A model generated the notes under the pieces. That model did not search any database and was not told the DNA's origin. It saw only the letters and a list, made by a program, of their open reading frames with translations. DNA of 64,000 nt. Source: Roseococcus pinisoli (GTDB lineage: Bacteria; Pseudomonadota; Alphaproteobacteria; Acetobacterales; Acetobacteraceae). The position numbers and the translations under genes were made by a program. This document shows, in pieces, positions 17,899-28,375 of the stretch; position 1 is the first letter of the stretch; each line of letters opens with the position of its first letter. The DNA lies in assembly GCF_018413645.1 (NCBI RefSeq), contig NZ_JAHCDA010000002.1:930001-994000 (forward strand). The letters are read 5' to 3'.

Positions 17899-20157
17899 TT
17901 AGCCCTGCACCTCACGCCGCCGCAGCGCGCGCCAGACCTTCTCCGGCGTCGCGGGCATGGTGATCTCGGCACCGGCCGCATCGCGCAGGGCCGCCATGAT
18001 CGCCTGGGGGGCAGCGATGCAGCCGGCCTGGCCCGTTCCCTTCACGCCCAGGCCGTTCGCCTCGGTGGGTGTGTCCTCGCGCAGATGGATCTGCAGGTCC
18101 GGCAGGTCGGAGGCGCGTGGCATCGCGTAGTCCATGAAGCCGGCCGAGAGGAGCTGCGCACTCTCCGGGTCGTAGGCGATGCGCTCCATCATCGCCTGGC
18201 CGATACCCTGCGCCACACCGCCCTGCACCTGCCCGCGCGCCAGCATCGGATTCAGCAGCCGGCCGTAATCATCCACCGCGATGTAGGAGAGCAGCCGCGC
18301 CTCGCCAGTCTCGGGATCGAGCTCCACTTCTGCGGCATGGGCGCCGTTGGGGAAGGTGACGAGGTCGAGCCCATGGGTCACCTCGCCTTCCAGCGGCCCT
18401 TCCTCAGAGGCAAGCTCAGCCAAGGTCAGCCCTCGCCCGTCACCCAGGCCGAAGCGGCCCTCGGCGTAATGCAGTGCTTCCGGCGTGGCCTGCAGCAGCC
18501 GCGCCGCGATACTGCGGGCCTGGGCCAGCAGCGCACCGGCCGCCAGGCGCATGGCCTCGCCGCCCATGTGCAGACTGCGCGCGCCGCCATGGCCGTTGCC
18601 GCGCAAAATGCGGCCGGTATCCGCCTGGACGTAGCGGATGGTCTCCATCGGGATGTCGAGCAGATGGGCGATGTATTGGGGGAAGCTGGTCTCGTGCCCC
18701 TGCCCGTTCGACTGCGTGCCGATGGCGAGCTCGATCATCCCGTCGGCCGTGGCGCGCAGCCGCGCCCATTCGCCCGGCGCGCCCCGCGCGGTCTCGAGGA
18801 AGCAGGTCAGGCCGAAGCCGCGGCGGCGGCCACGGGCGGCGCTTTCCGCACGCCGGGCCGCGAAGCCCGCGCGGTCGGCCAGGCGCGCGCATTCGTCGAG
18901 GCGGGCGGAGAAATCGCCGTCGCGGATCTCCATGCCGAAGGCCGTCCGATGGGGCAGCGCATGGATGAGATTCCGCGTGCGCAGCAGCTGGGCGTCGATG
19001 CCCGTCCGTTCCGCCGCCACCTCGATCAGCGTCTCGATGATGAAATTGGCCTCAGGCTTGCCGGCCCCGCGATAGGCCTCCATCGGCGCGGTGTTGCTGA
19101 AGGCCCCGCGCACGGTGAAATGGATCGCGGGGATGTCATAGCAGCCGCCCATTGCCGTCGCCGCCGCATTTGTGGGGCAATGCGGCCCAAGGGAGGACAG
19201 ATAGGCGCCGAGCTCGGCCACGGAATCCACCTCCAGCGCCAGGAAGCGGCCTTCGGCGTCGAGCGCCAGTCGCGCCTCGGCATGAAGGCCACGACCATGC
19301 GCGGAGGCCGAGAAATCCTCGGTCATCGCCGCCATCCAGCGGACCGGCCGGCCCACCACGCGCGCGGCCTGCACCAGCGCCAGATGCTCCGGGAAGGAGA
19401 CGTTCTTCACGCCGAAGCCACCGCCGATATCGGGCGCGACGAGGCGCAGCGCGTCCGGCTCCAGGCCCATGGCGGCGCAGATCTGGTCGCGGATCGCGTG
19501 GAGGTTCTGGCCGTTGCAATGGAGCGTGAGCTGGCCGTCCTCCACCAGCGCCAGGGCCGCGCGCGTTTCGATCGGCGCGCAGGTCACGCGCTGGTTGGGG
19601 ATGGTGGCCGCCACCACCGTCGCGGCGGCAGCGAAGGCCGCCTTCACGGCCGCCGCATCGCCCTTGTGCCAGAGGAATCCTAGGTTTCCGGGTGCCTCCT
19701 CATGCAGTTGCGGCGCTGCCGGGCGCAGCGCCGCATGCGGGCAGCTCACCGCATCCAGCGCCTCATAGGTCACCTCGACAAGCTCCGCGGCGTCCTGCGC
19801 CTGGAGGAAGGTCTCGGCCAGGATGCAGGCCACCGGCTGGCCGACATGCCGCACCGCATCCGTCGCGAGGCCCGGCCGCGGCGGGACGACGAGCGGCCTC
19901 TCCGCCGCCAGCACCGCGTTGCAGGGCATGTTGCCGATGCCCGCCGCCGCAAGATCGGCGCCGGTCAGGACGAGATGCACGCCAGGTGCGGCACGCGCCG
20001 CCGTCGTGTCGATCGCGAGAAGCCGCGCATGCGCATGGGGGCTGCGCAGGAAGACGGCCTGAAGCGTATCGGCCGGCACGTCGCGATCCTCCATGTAGCG
20101 GCCGCGGCCGGTCAGAAACCGCTCATCCTCGAAACGCCTGATGGATTGCCCGAACAT
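17899..20157 (-). CDS. Molybdenum hydroxylase large subunit (xanthine dehydrogenase / CoxL family)
   Basis: A 752-residue molybdopterin-binding large subunit. An N-terminal hammerhead domain (ERFLTGRGRYMEDRDVP, residues about 10-140) is followed by the Mo-binding part with GGGFGVKN and the form II type loop AYRGAGKPE near residue 360. The normal catalytic Glu near the C-terminus (KGxGE) is Gln710 here (VKGTGQAGC). No iron-sulphur or FAD subunit gene is adjacent, so the electron-transfer partners are elsewhere or missing. CGGAGACGG precedes the ATG at 20157. It would hydroxylate an aldehyde or aromatic heterocycle if active. Confidence 0.9.
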   Translation of the reverse strand: MFGQSIRRFEDERFLTGRGRYMEDRDVPADTLQAVFLRSPHAHARLLAIDTTAARAAPGVHLVLTGADLAAAGIGNMPCNAVLAAERPLVVPPRPGLATDAVRHVGQPVACILAETFLQAQDAAELVEVTYEALDAVSCPHAALRPAAPQLHEEAPGNLGFLWHKGDAAAVKAAFAAAATVVAATIPNQRVTCAPIETRAALALVEDGQLTLHCNGQNLHAIRDQICAAMGLEPDALRLVAPDIGGGFGVKNVSFPEHLALVQAARVVGRPVRWMAAMTEDFSASAHGRGLHAEARLALDAEGRFLALEVDSVAELGAYLSSLGPHCPTNAAATAMGGCYDIPAIHFTVRGAFSNTAPMEAYRGAGKPEANFIIETLIEVAAERTGIDAQLLRTRNLIHALPHRTAFGMEIRDGDFSARLDECARLADRAGFAARRAESAARGRRRGFGLTCFLETARGAPGEWARLRATADGMIELAIGTQSNGQGHETSFPQYIAHLLDIPMETIRYVQADTGRILRGNGHGGARSLHMGGEAMRLAAGALLAQARSIAARLLQATPEALHYAEGRFGLGDGRGLTLAELASEEGPLEGEVTHGLDLVTFPNGAHAAEVELDPETGEARLLSYIAVDDYGRLLNPMLARGQVQGGVAQGIGQAMMERIAYDPESAQLLSAGFMDYAMPRASDLPDLQIHLREDTPTEANGLGVKGTGQAGCIAAPQAIMAALRDAAGAEITMPATPEKVWRALRRREVQG

Positions 20158-20322
20158 TGCCGTCTCCGAAGTCCGCCACGAGGTTAGGCGCGCCCAGGCC
20201 CACCCGCCAGCAGCATGGCACCGCGCGCAGGCTTGCCTGGGGAGCGCAAATGCCCTGCGATCCCCACCGGAAGCACCAAGCGGGGTTCGAGGGGTGATCA
20301 AACTGGCTTCAGCGGCAGGCGC

Positions 20323-21786
20323 GTGACGTATCTTCTTTGGGCCTCGCCCCTGGCCCTCGTGGTGGCGGTCCTGGCGAGCCGGCGAGGCACCTCCCTGACG
20401 GCGGGGCTGGCGGGATTGCTGCTGGCCTGCCTGGTCGCCTGGACCGCCGCGCCCACCCTGCTGAGCAGCCTGGGGCTGGTGCACGCGCTCGGAAAGGGGC
20501 TCTGGCTCTCCTGGCTCATCGGAGCCGTGATCCTGGGCGGGCTGTTCTTCCGGACGGCCGTCTCGCGGCCCGGCACCGAAGCAGATCCCGATTCCGGCTC
20601 GGTCACCGATGAGCGGCTCCGGCGACAGCGGGCCTTCGCGGCCTGCTTCCTCATCGGGCCCTTCTCCGAGACGGCGACCGGCTTCGGCGTCGGGCAGATG
20701 ACGACCATCGCCATCCTCATGCATCTGGGCCTGGGCCCGCTGCATGTCGCGACCCTCGGCCTCTTCAGCCAGATCCTTGTCCCCTGGGGCGCCATGGCAA
20801 ATGGCACCATGGTGGGCGCGGTGTTCTCCGGGCTGACCCCGCAGGCGCTCGGCGTCTGGAGCGCCGTGGTAAGCGTGCCGCTGGTGCTCGGCTGGCTCGC
20901 CCTCTTCTGGTGGTTCGCCGGGCGGGCCGGCCTCGAGGGCGGAAGAAAGCATCAGCTGACGGAGCTCGGCTGGATCGCCGCCATGCTCGCGGCCCTCATC
21001 CTGGCCAATCAGGGGCTGGGGCCGGAGACGGCCGCCCTCGCCGCGCTCGGCCCCCTCATCGTCCTCCAGTTCTGGCGCGACGAGCGCCCGAGCCGCGGGC
21101 ACTGGCTCTCGCTGCTGCCGGTGGCCCTGCCCTATGCCTTCCTGATCCTGGCCCTCGCCCTGACGCGCGCGGTCCCGGCGCTGAACGATGTCCTGCGCGA
21201 GGCGATCGAGCTACGGCCCATCGACGGGATGATCGGCTGGTTCCCGCTGCTGCATCCCGGATCCTGGCTCCTGGCCGTGGGCCTGCTCTACCTCCTGCTC
21301 CTGCGGCGGGCCGGGGCGGTGCCGCGGATCGCCGCCACGACCTGGCGGCAGGGCTGGCGGGCCATTGTGACGATCGGCTCGTTCCTCGTGATGGCGCAGG
21401 TCATGGCGGATTCCGGCACGGCGCAATCGCTGGCCGATGGGCTGGTGCTCGCGCTCGGCGCCGGTGCCCTCGTCGCGACCCCGCTGCTGGCCGGCGTCTT
21501 CGGCTTCGTCACGGGCAGCAGCAATGCCACCAACGCCCTGCTGATGACGTCCCAGGTCAATCTTTCCGCGCAGCACGGTGTATCGCCGCTCTGGATCGCG
21601 GCCATCCAGAACGTGGCGGCGGCGGCGCTCACCATGCTCTCGCCCGCCCGCGTCTCCATGGGATGCGCGCTCACCGGGGAGAAGAAGCTGGAGGGCCAGA
21701 TCTATGCGCGGGCCTGGAGCCTGGGGATCGTCCCTATTCTCCTCCTGATGTTGCTCTGCGGGGCGCTGCTCCTGCAGCGTCCCTAG
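20323..21786 (+). CDS. L-lactate permease family carrier
   Basis: A 487-residue inner-membrane carrier of the LctP (lactate permease) family, with about 12 or more hydrophobic segments. Family landmarks are GPFSETATGFGVGQMTTIAI and GVFGFVTGSSNATNALL. It imports a hydroxy-monocarboxylate such as lactate or glycolate, probably with protons. The GTG at 20323 is chosen because the preceding in-frame residues are not hydrophobic or conserved-looking; the ribosome-binding site is weak. It is divergent from the molybdenum hydroxylase gene, with a 165-bp gap in which I see no clear operator. Confidence 0.85.
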   Translation: MTYLLWASPLALVVAVLASRRGTSLTAGLAGLLLACLVAWTAAPTLLSSLGLVHALGKGLWLSWLIGAVILGGLFFRTAVSRPGTEADPDSGSVTDERLRRQRAFAACFLIGPFSETATGFGVGQMTTIAILMHLGLGPLHVATLGLFSQILVPWGAMANGTMVGAVFSGLTPQALGVWSAVVSVPLVLGWLALFWWFAGRAGLEGGRKHQLTELGWIAAMLAALILANQGLGPETAALAALGPLIVLQFWRDERPSRGHWLSLLPVALPYAFLILALALTRAVPALNDVLREAIELRPIDGMIGWFPLLHPGSWLLAVGLLYLLLLRRAGAVPRIAATTWRQGWRAIVTIGSFLVMAQVMADSGTAQSLADGLVLALGAGALVATPLLAGVFGFVTGSSNATNALLMTSQVNLSAQHGVSPLWIAAIQNVAAAALTMLSPARVSMGCALTGEKKLEGQIYARAWSLGIVPILLLMLLCGALLLQRP

Positions 21787-21804
21787 GCCAAACCCCGGGT
21801 CCGA

Positions 21805-24800
21805 CTATCGCGGCGGGCGGGAGCCCTCGGTCAGGCCGAAGAGGCCGCGCAGGAAGCCGGGCGTGAGCGCCGCCAGCGGATTGACGGAGACCTCGGCCGT
21901 CTCCGCCGGCCCGCGGGCGCGGAAGGTCGCCGCGAAGACCCCGCCGCCCTGCTCGGGGCTGAAAAGGCGCCCCACCAGGGGCAGGTTGCCCAGCAGCGTG
22001 TTGAAGAAATAGGCCGGCACGATCGTGCCCTCGATGTCCAGGACCGATCGCTCGCGCAGGATCTGGCCGCGCGCCGTCAGCCCGAGCGAGGCCGAGAAGG
22101 CGCGCGCGCCCTCGATGCGCAGGGCCTCGGGCGTCAGGACGAAGGGCACCACCGCCCGGCTGAACACCAGACCGCGCTGCATGGCCTCCACCACGCCAAA
22201 GAGCGTCATGGCCTGGAGCACCTTGCCCAGCACCGGCGCGTCCCGGACGGTGAAGTTGTCGAGCTCCGCCGTGCCCGCCAGCGGCGCGCCGGGCGTGGAA
22301 CGCTCATACTGGCCATTCAGCGTGAGGCGCCCGCCCTGGATGGTCTCGACGATGCCGAAGGCCCGCAGCAGCCCGCCGCCATCCTCGGCCGTGCCGCGCA
22401 GCTGGCGCGCCTCCCCGTGAGGGGTCACCGCCAGCTCGAAGGGCCCGCCCTCCCGCGAGGTACGGCCCTGCAGATTGACCTCGCGTGGCACGCTGGCGCT
22501 GTCGACGCGCGCGCGGATGCGGGCGGCGAAGAGTTCCCGTGCCGGGCCGAGGAGCACCTGGTCGAAGCGCAGGTCCAGCACCATCGGCGCCTGGCTTTCC
22601 TCCGGTTCCGACGCGCCACGCCCCCGCGCCGAGCCCGGGCCTAGGACGGCCCGCAGATCCAGGACCGGGCCACGCATGTTGATGTTCCAGGCCTGGCCGG
22701 TGGCCGCGGGCGTGATGGCTTCGCCCGTGAACCGGCTTCCGCCCAGGCTCGTCTCCTGAAATTCCAGCCGGTCGATGCGGCCGGCGCGGGTCGTCGCGCG
22801 CCCGCGCAGCGCGAGTTCGGGCGCGGAAATGCGGATATTGTCGATGGCCGCCAGCCGCTCGCCCTGCAGGCGGAAGACGGCCGAGGCGTTGCCCGGAATG
22901 CCCGGTGCCTTCGTGAATCCGAGGGGCGAGAAGGCGAGCACGGCGTCGCGCAGGTCGCCCTGCAGGTTCACGACGCCCTGGCCGTTGCGCCGGCGCTCCG
23001 TGCGGACCTCGAAGGCGACCGGTCCGCGCAGCAGGTTGCCCGTGTCGAAGCCGATCATCGCCAGCCGCTCGGCATCGCCGCGCGCCGTCACCGTCTCGCG
23101 GCTCACGACCTGCGAGCCCGCGCCGGGGCGGAAATCCATCTCCACCCCGATGCGGAGCGGAATGCCGATCATGCTCGCCGTGCCCTGGAGGCGAAGCTGC
23201 TCGCCATCGGTGGTGAGGTCGAGGCTGGCTTCCTCCAGGTCCCGATCGAAGAGCAGGCGCGTGAAGCGCGTATTGGTCGCCCTCGCCTCGGCGCGGATCC
23301 GCACCTGTTCCATGTGCAGGTCCGCGACCAGCGGGAAGCCGATGTTGAGCCTCCCCTCGAAGGCGCCGGAGGCGATGGTCACGGGAAAGGGACGCCGGTC
23401 GAAAAGATGCAGGCGCGGGTGCTTTAGCACGTTCACGATTTCCGTGACCGGGCCCGCCAGACCGAAGGACATCTCCGTGCTTTCCTGGCCGCCCGGCGGC
23501 AGCAGGAAGCGGAGGCTGCCGGTGCGGATCTCGAGTGCGCTCGGCTGACCCGCGGCATTTTCCTGCCGCGCGCCGGCCACACGGACCTCGATCGCGTCCA
23601 GCCCGAAGAGGGCATGGCCGGAGGCGTTCCGGACGGGCGGCATGGGGCGGAGCCAATGCACCGTGGCGTCCGAAACATCGACGCGGCCGGTCAGCCCCGT
23701 CACCTTCGGGTCCGAATAATCCTCGGCCACCTCGCCGGTCACCTGCCAGTTCCCGGCGGTCGCCTCGCCGGCTGTGACATTCTCGGTGATCCAGTGCCGC
23801 GCGCCGGGGACGAGGCCCTCCGGCCAAAGCATGCGCAGATCGGCGAAGCGGGCGCGGTCCAGCCCGAGGTCCAGCGTGCCGCGCCAGCGGCCTTCCGACA
23901 GCGTCGCCTGTCCCTCCGCCCGCAACGTGCTGGGATAGGCGCCCTCGCCGGGGGGCGTGGGCCAGCGCAGCACCAGATGCTCCACCCGCAGCGCGCCGGG
24001 CCGCAACTCGGCCGCGACCTCGGCACTCCCGACGGCGAGGCGCGGGCCACCCGGCGCGACCAGGACCGCATCGGCCAGCAAGGCGTCGACGCGCACGCTC
24101 GGCAGCCGCCATTGCGCGAGATCGGCGTCGGCCGCGATTTCCAGCCGAAGGGCGGCGTCGCGCACGGCGCCGCGCGGAGCCGCCTGCAGCAGGATGGTGC
24201 GGAATTCGGGGGCGAGGCCTTCGGGCCAGAGCTCCGGTATCTCGGTCAGGTCCAGCTGCGCGACGCCGGCGCGCAGTTCCCCCGCCCAGCCCGCCTCCCC
24301 CAGCGCCGCGCCGCCCGTGACCTCCAGCGTCGTGCGCCCCCGTCCCGGAAGCTCCAGCTGCGCGAGCTCCAGGGAGATCCGCTGCCGGTTGCCCTCGAGG
24401 CTGGCGGAAAGCCGGGCGAAGGGCAGCCCAGTGGCGCCGTCGAGCCTGAGATGGCCGCCCTCCGTCGCCTGGATGTCCAGCCCCCCGCGCAGGGGCCGCC
24501 CCTCCCCGTCGAACTCCGCCCGCGCCTGGATCGCGACCGGCGCGTCGAGCATGGCCAGCGGCGCGAGGGGCGGCAGCACCCTGGCGAGCTCGGCGGGGCG
24601 CAGCACCGGCAGGTCGAGCCGTACCGAGAAGCGCGTGGGATCGCCCTGGGCACGTCCGCGGAGGTGCACGGGTAGTTCCACCTCGCCCATGCGCATGCGC
24701 GCCTCGCCGTCGCCCTCGATGCCGCCTTGCGGCAGGCGCTGCAGCTCGATCTGCATGTCGTTCAGCGACCAGTCACGCTCGAGCGTGAGATCGCGCACGG

Positions 24801-25401
24801 TCACGGTGCCGTCCACGAGGCGGATGCGGCGCAGCGCGGTGTGCATCGCGCGGTCCTCGGCCGGCGCCATCAGATCCGCGAGGATATGGTCGACCGAGGT
24901 CGCGGGCGCCGCCGGGGCCTGGCCCTCGGCGGGCGCCGGGGGGCCGTCGCGGTCCAGCGAGATGCTGCCGTCGGCGGCGCGCAGCAGCATCAGCTTCGCG
25001 CCGCGCAGCTCGATCGTCGAGGGCGCGAGCGTGCCCTCCAGGAGGGAGGCGATGGAGAGGGTCACCGCCGCCTCGGGAAGCCGCGCCCGCTCCTGGCCCG
25101 TCGCATCGCGGACCGTCACGTCCCGGAGGCGGATGTCCAGCGGCGCCCCCCGGCCGCTCCAGCCCTCCCAGGCGACGGCCGCACTGGCGATGCCGATCCG
25201 CAGCGAGGCGTCGGCGCCATTGGCCGCATTTTCGATCTGTCGGGCGAGGAAGGTCGATTCGAGGGGGCTGTGCGCGAGCCGGGCGATCAGCGCACCGATC
25301 GCGAGTCCGCCCAGCAAGGGGATCGCCAAGGTCAGCCCGCAGACCCATCCCGCAAGGCGCGGCAGATGCCGCCGCGGCGACGGGGGTTGACCCTGGCTCA
25401 C
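21805..25401 (-). CDS. AsmA/YhdP-like large membrane-anchored protein
   Basis: A 1198-residue protein with one N-terminal membrane anchor (about residues 16-38) and a very long periplasmic part rich in beta-strand-like repeats, ending in an AsmA-like C-terminal region (ILRERSVLDIEGTIVPAYFFNTLLGNLPLVG). This is the DUF3971/YhdP group. Such proteins are thought to bridge the inner and outer membranes and carry phospholipids. The start is GTG at 25401 with GGAAAG upstream. It is divergent from glnE with only 20 bp between start codons. Confidence 0.85.
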   Translation of the reverse strand: MSQGQPPSPRRHLPRLAGWVCGLTLAIPLLGGLAIGALIARLAHSPLESTFLARQIENAANGADASLRIGIASAAVAWEGWSGRGAPLDIRLRDVTVRDATGQERARLPEAAVTLSIASLLEGTLAPSTIELRGAKLMLLRAADGSISLDRDGPPAPAEGQAPAAPATSVDHILADLMAPAEDRAMHTALRRIRLVDGTVTVRDLTLERDWSLNDMQIELQRLPQGGIEGDGEARMRMGEVELPVHLRGRAQGDPTRFSVRLDLPVLRPAELARVLPPLAPLAMLDAPVAIQARAEFDGEGRPLRGGLDIQATEGGHLRLDGATGLPFARLSASLEGNRQRISLELAQLELPGRGRTTLEVTGGAALGEAGWAGELRAGVAQLDLTEIPELWPEGLAPEFRTILLQAAPRGAVRDAALRLEIAADADLAQWRLPSVRVDALLADAVLVAPGGPRLAVGSAEVAAELRPGALRVEHLVLRWPTPPGEGAYPSTLRAEGQATLSEGRWRGTLDLGLDRARFADLRMLWPEGLVPGARHWITENVTAGEATAGNWQVTGEVAEDYSDPKVTGLTGRVDVSDATVHWLRPMPPVRNASGHALFGLDAIEVRVAGARQENAAGQPSALEIRTGSLRFLLPPGGQESTEMSFGLAGPVTEIVNVLKHPRLHLFDRRPFPVTIASGAFEGRLNIGFPLVADLHMEQVRIRAEARATNTRFTRLLFDRDLEEASLDLTTDGEQLRLQGTASMIGIPLRIGVEMDFRPGAGSQVVSRETVTARGDAERLAMIGFDTGNLLRGPVAFEVRTERRRNGQGVVNLQGDLRDAVLAFSPLGFTKAPGIPGNASAVFRLQGERLAAIDNIRISAPELALRGRATTRAGRIDRLEFQETSLGGSRFTGEAITPAATGQAWNINMRGPVLDLRAVLGPGSARGRGASEPEESQAPMVLDLRFDQVLLGPARELFAARIRARVDSASVPREVNLQGRTSREGGPFELAVTPHGEARQLRGTAEDGGGLLRAFGIVETIQGGRLTLNGQYERSTPGAPLAGTAELDNFTVRDAPVLGKVLQAMTLFGVVEAMQRGLVFSRAVVPFVLTPEALRIEGARAFSASLGLTARGQILRERSVLDIEGTIVPAYFFNTLLGNLPLVGRLFSPEQGGGVFAATFRARGPAETAEVSVNPLAALTPGFLRGLFGLTEGSRPPR

Positions 25402-25421
25402 CTCGGGCTTTCCAGTGCGGC

Positions 25422-28346
25422 ATGAAGCCGCTCCATGATGCCGATGCCGTCCAGCGCCTGCGGGACCGTCTCGCCGCGGGCAATGCCGCCCAGCAGTCCC
25501 TCGTCGCGCGCCCCGATGCGGCGCCGCTGCTGGAGGTGATGGCGGCGCACAGCCCCTTCCTCGGGGATCTCTGCTGGTCCGAGGCGCCGAGTCTCGTCCG
25601 CCTGCTGGACCGCGGGCCGGAGGAGGCGATGCAATGCGCGCTCGACCCGCTGACCAAGGCCGATCCCGCCGCGACGCGCGATGCGGTGGCGAGCCTGCTT
25701 CGCCGGGCGAAGCGCCAGGGCGCGCTGGTGGTCGCCGCGGCCGACCTCTCGGGCGCCTGGACGCTGGACCGGGTGACGCAGGCGCTGAGCGAGCTGGCGG
25801 ACCTGTCCATCGACTTCGCCTGCGCCCATCTGCTGCTCGACGCCGCGCGGCGCGGCCAGATCCGCCTGGCGCGCACCAAGGGTGAGCCCCGGCAGATCAC
25901 GAAGGGCTCCGGCCTCATCGTGCTGGGCATGGGGAAACTCGGCGGTCGGGAGCTGAACTACTCCTCGGATGTTGATCTGCTGCTGCTTCATGATCCCGAT
26001 TCGCCTTCTTATCACGAAGAGCACGGTGCGGCGCCTTATGTCCGTCTTGCCCGCGACCTGGTCCGCCTGATGGAGGAACGCACGGCGGAGGGCTACGTCT
26101 TCCGGACGGATCTTCGCCTGCGCCCCGACCCGGCGGCGACACCGCTCTGCGTGAGCGTTCCCATGGCGCTCTCCTATTATGAGAGCCTCGGTCAGAACTG
26201 GGAGCGGGCGGCCATGATCAAGGCCCGGCCCGTGGCGGGCGACCGCGCGGCCGGCGAGGCCTTCCTGCGCGAGCTGCGGCCCTTCGTCTGGCGCCGGCAC
26301 CTCGACTTCGCGGCGGTCGCGGACATCCATTCGATCAAGCGCCAGATCAACCGCCACAAGGCCGATCACGGCGCGGGCGCGGAGATCGGCGTCGCCGGCC
26401 ATGACGTGAAGCTGGGTGCCGGCGGCATCCGCGAGATCGAGTTCACCGTGCAGGTGCTGCAGCTCATCTGGGGTGGACGCGACCCGGCCCTGCGCGACCC
26501 GACCACGCTGGGCGCGCTGGCGGCCCTGGCCGCAGCGGGCAAGCTGGACCGCCGCGCCGCCGCCGACCTCGCGGACGCCTATGTCTTCCTGCGGACCACC
26601 GAGCACCGCATCCAGATGGTGGCCGACCGCCAGACCCATCGCCTGCCCGAAGCCCCGGAGGAACTGGCCCGCATCGCCAGCTTCATGGGCTATCCCAGCA
26701 CGGAGGCCTTCGCCGAGGCGCTGACCGCCTATCAGCGCCGGGTGCAGGGGCATTATGCGAAGCTCTTCGAGGCGGCGCCGCAGCTGAGCTCCTCCGAAAG
26801 CTCCGGTAGCCTCGTCTTCACGGGCGTGGACGACGACCCGGAGACCATGGCCACCCTGCGGCAGATGGGCTTCCGCGACCCCGGCTCCGTCGCCGCCATG
26901 GTGCGCAGCTGGCATCACGGCCGCCCGCGCGCCATGCGCAGCGAGCGGGCGCGCGAGCTCATGACCGAGCTGATGCCGGCCCTGCTCGCCGCCTTCGCCC
27001 GGCAGCGGGAGCCGGATGCCGCGCTGGCCCGCTTCGATGTCCTGCTCCAGCGCATGGCCGCCGGCGTGCAGTGGCTGTCGCTGCTGCACCGGAACCCGCG
27101 GCTGCTCATCCGCCTTACGGGCCTGCTCGGTGCCGCGCCGCAGCTCGCCGACCATATCGCCCGCCGGCCCGAGGCGCTGGAGGGGCTGCTGGCCGGCAGC
27201 TACGCCGCGCCGGGCGAGAAGCCGCTGGCCGCCCTGCCCGCCCTGGTGCGCGAGGCGAGCCACCTGGAGGAGGCGCTGGACGCCACCCGCCGCCTCGTGG
27301 GCGAAAACCTCGTCGAGATCGACGCGGCGGAGCTGGAAGGCCGGCTGGACCCCGATTCCTCGGGCGAGGCGCGCAGCGCGGTGGCCGAAGCCGCCATCGC
27401 CGCCCTTCTCCCCGCCATGCAGTCCGACTTCGCCCGGCGCTTCGGCCAGGTCGCCGACGGCGGCCTTGCGGTGCTGGCGCTGGGCAAGCTCGGCGGGCGG
27501 GAAATGCTGCCGGGTTCGGACCTCGACCTCATCTTCATCTACAGCCACGACCCCGAGGTCGAGGCGAGCGAGGGCGGCCCCCGGTCGCTCGCGCCGTCCG
27601 AGTACTTCATCCGCCTGTCGCATCAGGTGGTGGCGGCGCTGACCACGCCCGGCCACCATGGCAGCGCCTTCGAGGTGGACATGCGGCTCCGCCCCTCGGG
27701 CAACAAGGGCCCGGTAGCGACGCGCCTCACCTCCTTCGAGCGCTATCACCTCGAGGAGGCCTGGACCTGGGAGCACATGGCCCTCACCCGGGCCCGCGTG
27801 GTCGCGGGGCCGCCGGCTCTGACCAAGCAGATCACCTCGGCGGTGGAGGCGGCCTTGGCCGCCCCGCGCGACCCGGCCAAGGTCCTGGCCGACGCCGTGG
27901 CCATGCGCACGCGGATGCTGAAGGACCTGCCGGCGGACGGGCCCTGGGACCTGAAGGCCATGCCCGGCGGCCTCGTGGAGGTGGAGTTCATCGCCCAGGC
28001 CATGACCGTCGCCCATGCCGCGCAGAATCCCCGGCTGCTGCGGCGCACGACCCGCCATGTGCTGGCCGAGCTCGGCAGCCAGGGGCTGATCGACGAGAGG
28101 GAAGCCGCGACGCTGATCCAGGCCGAGCGCCTCTGGCGCTCCCTGCTCGGCCTCATGCGCCTAACGGTGGGCAAGTGGCGCGAGCCGGGCCTGCCGGTCA
28201 CCGTCGAGGAAGCGCTGCGCCGCGGCGCCGGGGCGCTGGTGCACCAGGAAGTCCCGGATCTCGCGGCCCTGCGCCAGCTGATGCAGGCCCATGCGGGGGC
28301 CGTGCGGGCGGCTTTCGAACGCCACCTGGGCAAGCTATCCGGCTGA
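25422..28346 (+). CDS. glnE: Bifunctional glutamine synthetase adenylyltransferase/deadenylase
   Basis: A 974-residue GlnE that adds and removes AMP on glutamine synthetase in response to PII and glutamine. Two nucleotidyltransferase halves are visible: GKLGGRELNYSSDVDLL near residue 170 (removing domain) and GKLGGREMLPGSDLDLIF near 690 (adding domain), separated by a helical regulatory part. Length matches the family. The gene is divergent from the AsmA-like gene, and the short gap means the two promoters must lie in or overlap the coding starts. A small hairpin follows the stop codon. Confidence 0.97.
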   Translation: MKPLHDADAVQRLRDRLAAGNAAQQSLVARPDAAPLLEVMAAHSPFLGDLCWSEAPSLVRLLDRGPEEAMQCALDPLTKADPAATRDAVASLLRRAKRQGALVVAAADLSGAWTLDRVTQALSELADLSIDFACAHLLLDAARRGQIRLARTKGEPRQITKGSGLIVLGMGKLGGRELNYSSDVDLLLLHDPDSPSYHEEHGAAPYVRLARDLVRLMEERTAEGYVFRTDLRLRPDPAATPLCVSVPMALSYYESLGQNWERAAMIKARPVAGDRAAGEAFLRELRPFVWRRHLDFAAVADIHSIKRQINRHKADHGAGAEIGVAGHDVKLGAGGIREIEFTVQVLQLIWGGRDPALRDPTTLGALAALAAAGKLDRRAAADLADAYVFLRTTEHRIQMVADRQTHRLPEAPEELARIASFMGYPSTEAFAEALTAYQRRVQGHYAKLFEAAPQLSSSESSGSLVFTGVDDDPETMATLRQMGFRDPGSVAAMVRSWHHGRPRAMRSERARELMTELMPALLAAFARQREPDAALARFDVLLQRMAAGVQWLSLLHRNPRLLIRLTGLLGAAPQLADHIARRPEALEGLLAGSYAAPGEKPLAALPALVREASHLEEALDATRRLVGENLVEIDAAELEGRLDPDSSGEARSAVAEAAIAALLPAMQSDFARRFGQVADGGLAVLALGKLGGREMLPGSDLDLIFIYSHDPEVEASEGGPRSLAPSEYFIRLSHQVVAALTTPGHHGSAFEVDMRLRPSGNKGPVATRLTSFERYHLEEAWTWEHMALTRARVVAGPPALTKQITSAVEAALAAPRDPAKVLADAVAMRTRMLKDLPADGPWDLKAMPGGLVEVEFIAQAMTVAHAAQNPRLLRRTTRHVLAELGSQGLIDEREAATLIQAERLWRSLLGLMRLTVGKWREPGLPVTVEEALRRGAGALVHQEVPDLAALRQLMQAHAGAVRAAFERHLGKLSG

Positions 28347-28375
28347 TCCGGTTTGATTTCGGAACGACTTGCCCT

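Noticed and set aside
25398-28058. An 886-codon open frame antisense to glnE
   Set aside because: It mirrors the glnE codon pattern, as expected opposite a GC-rich gene; its composition is Gly/Arg/His-heavy with no recognisable domain, while glnE is unmistakable.
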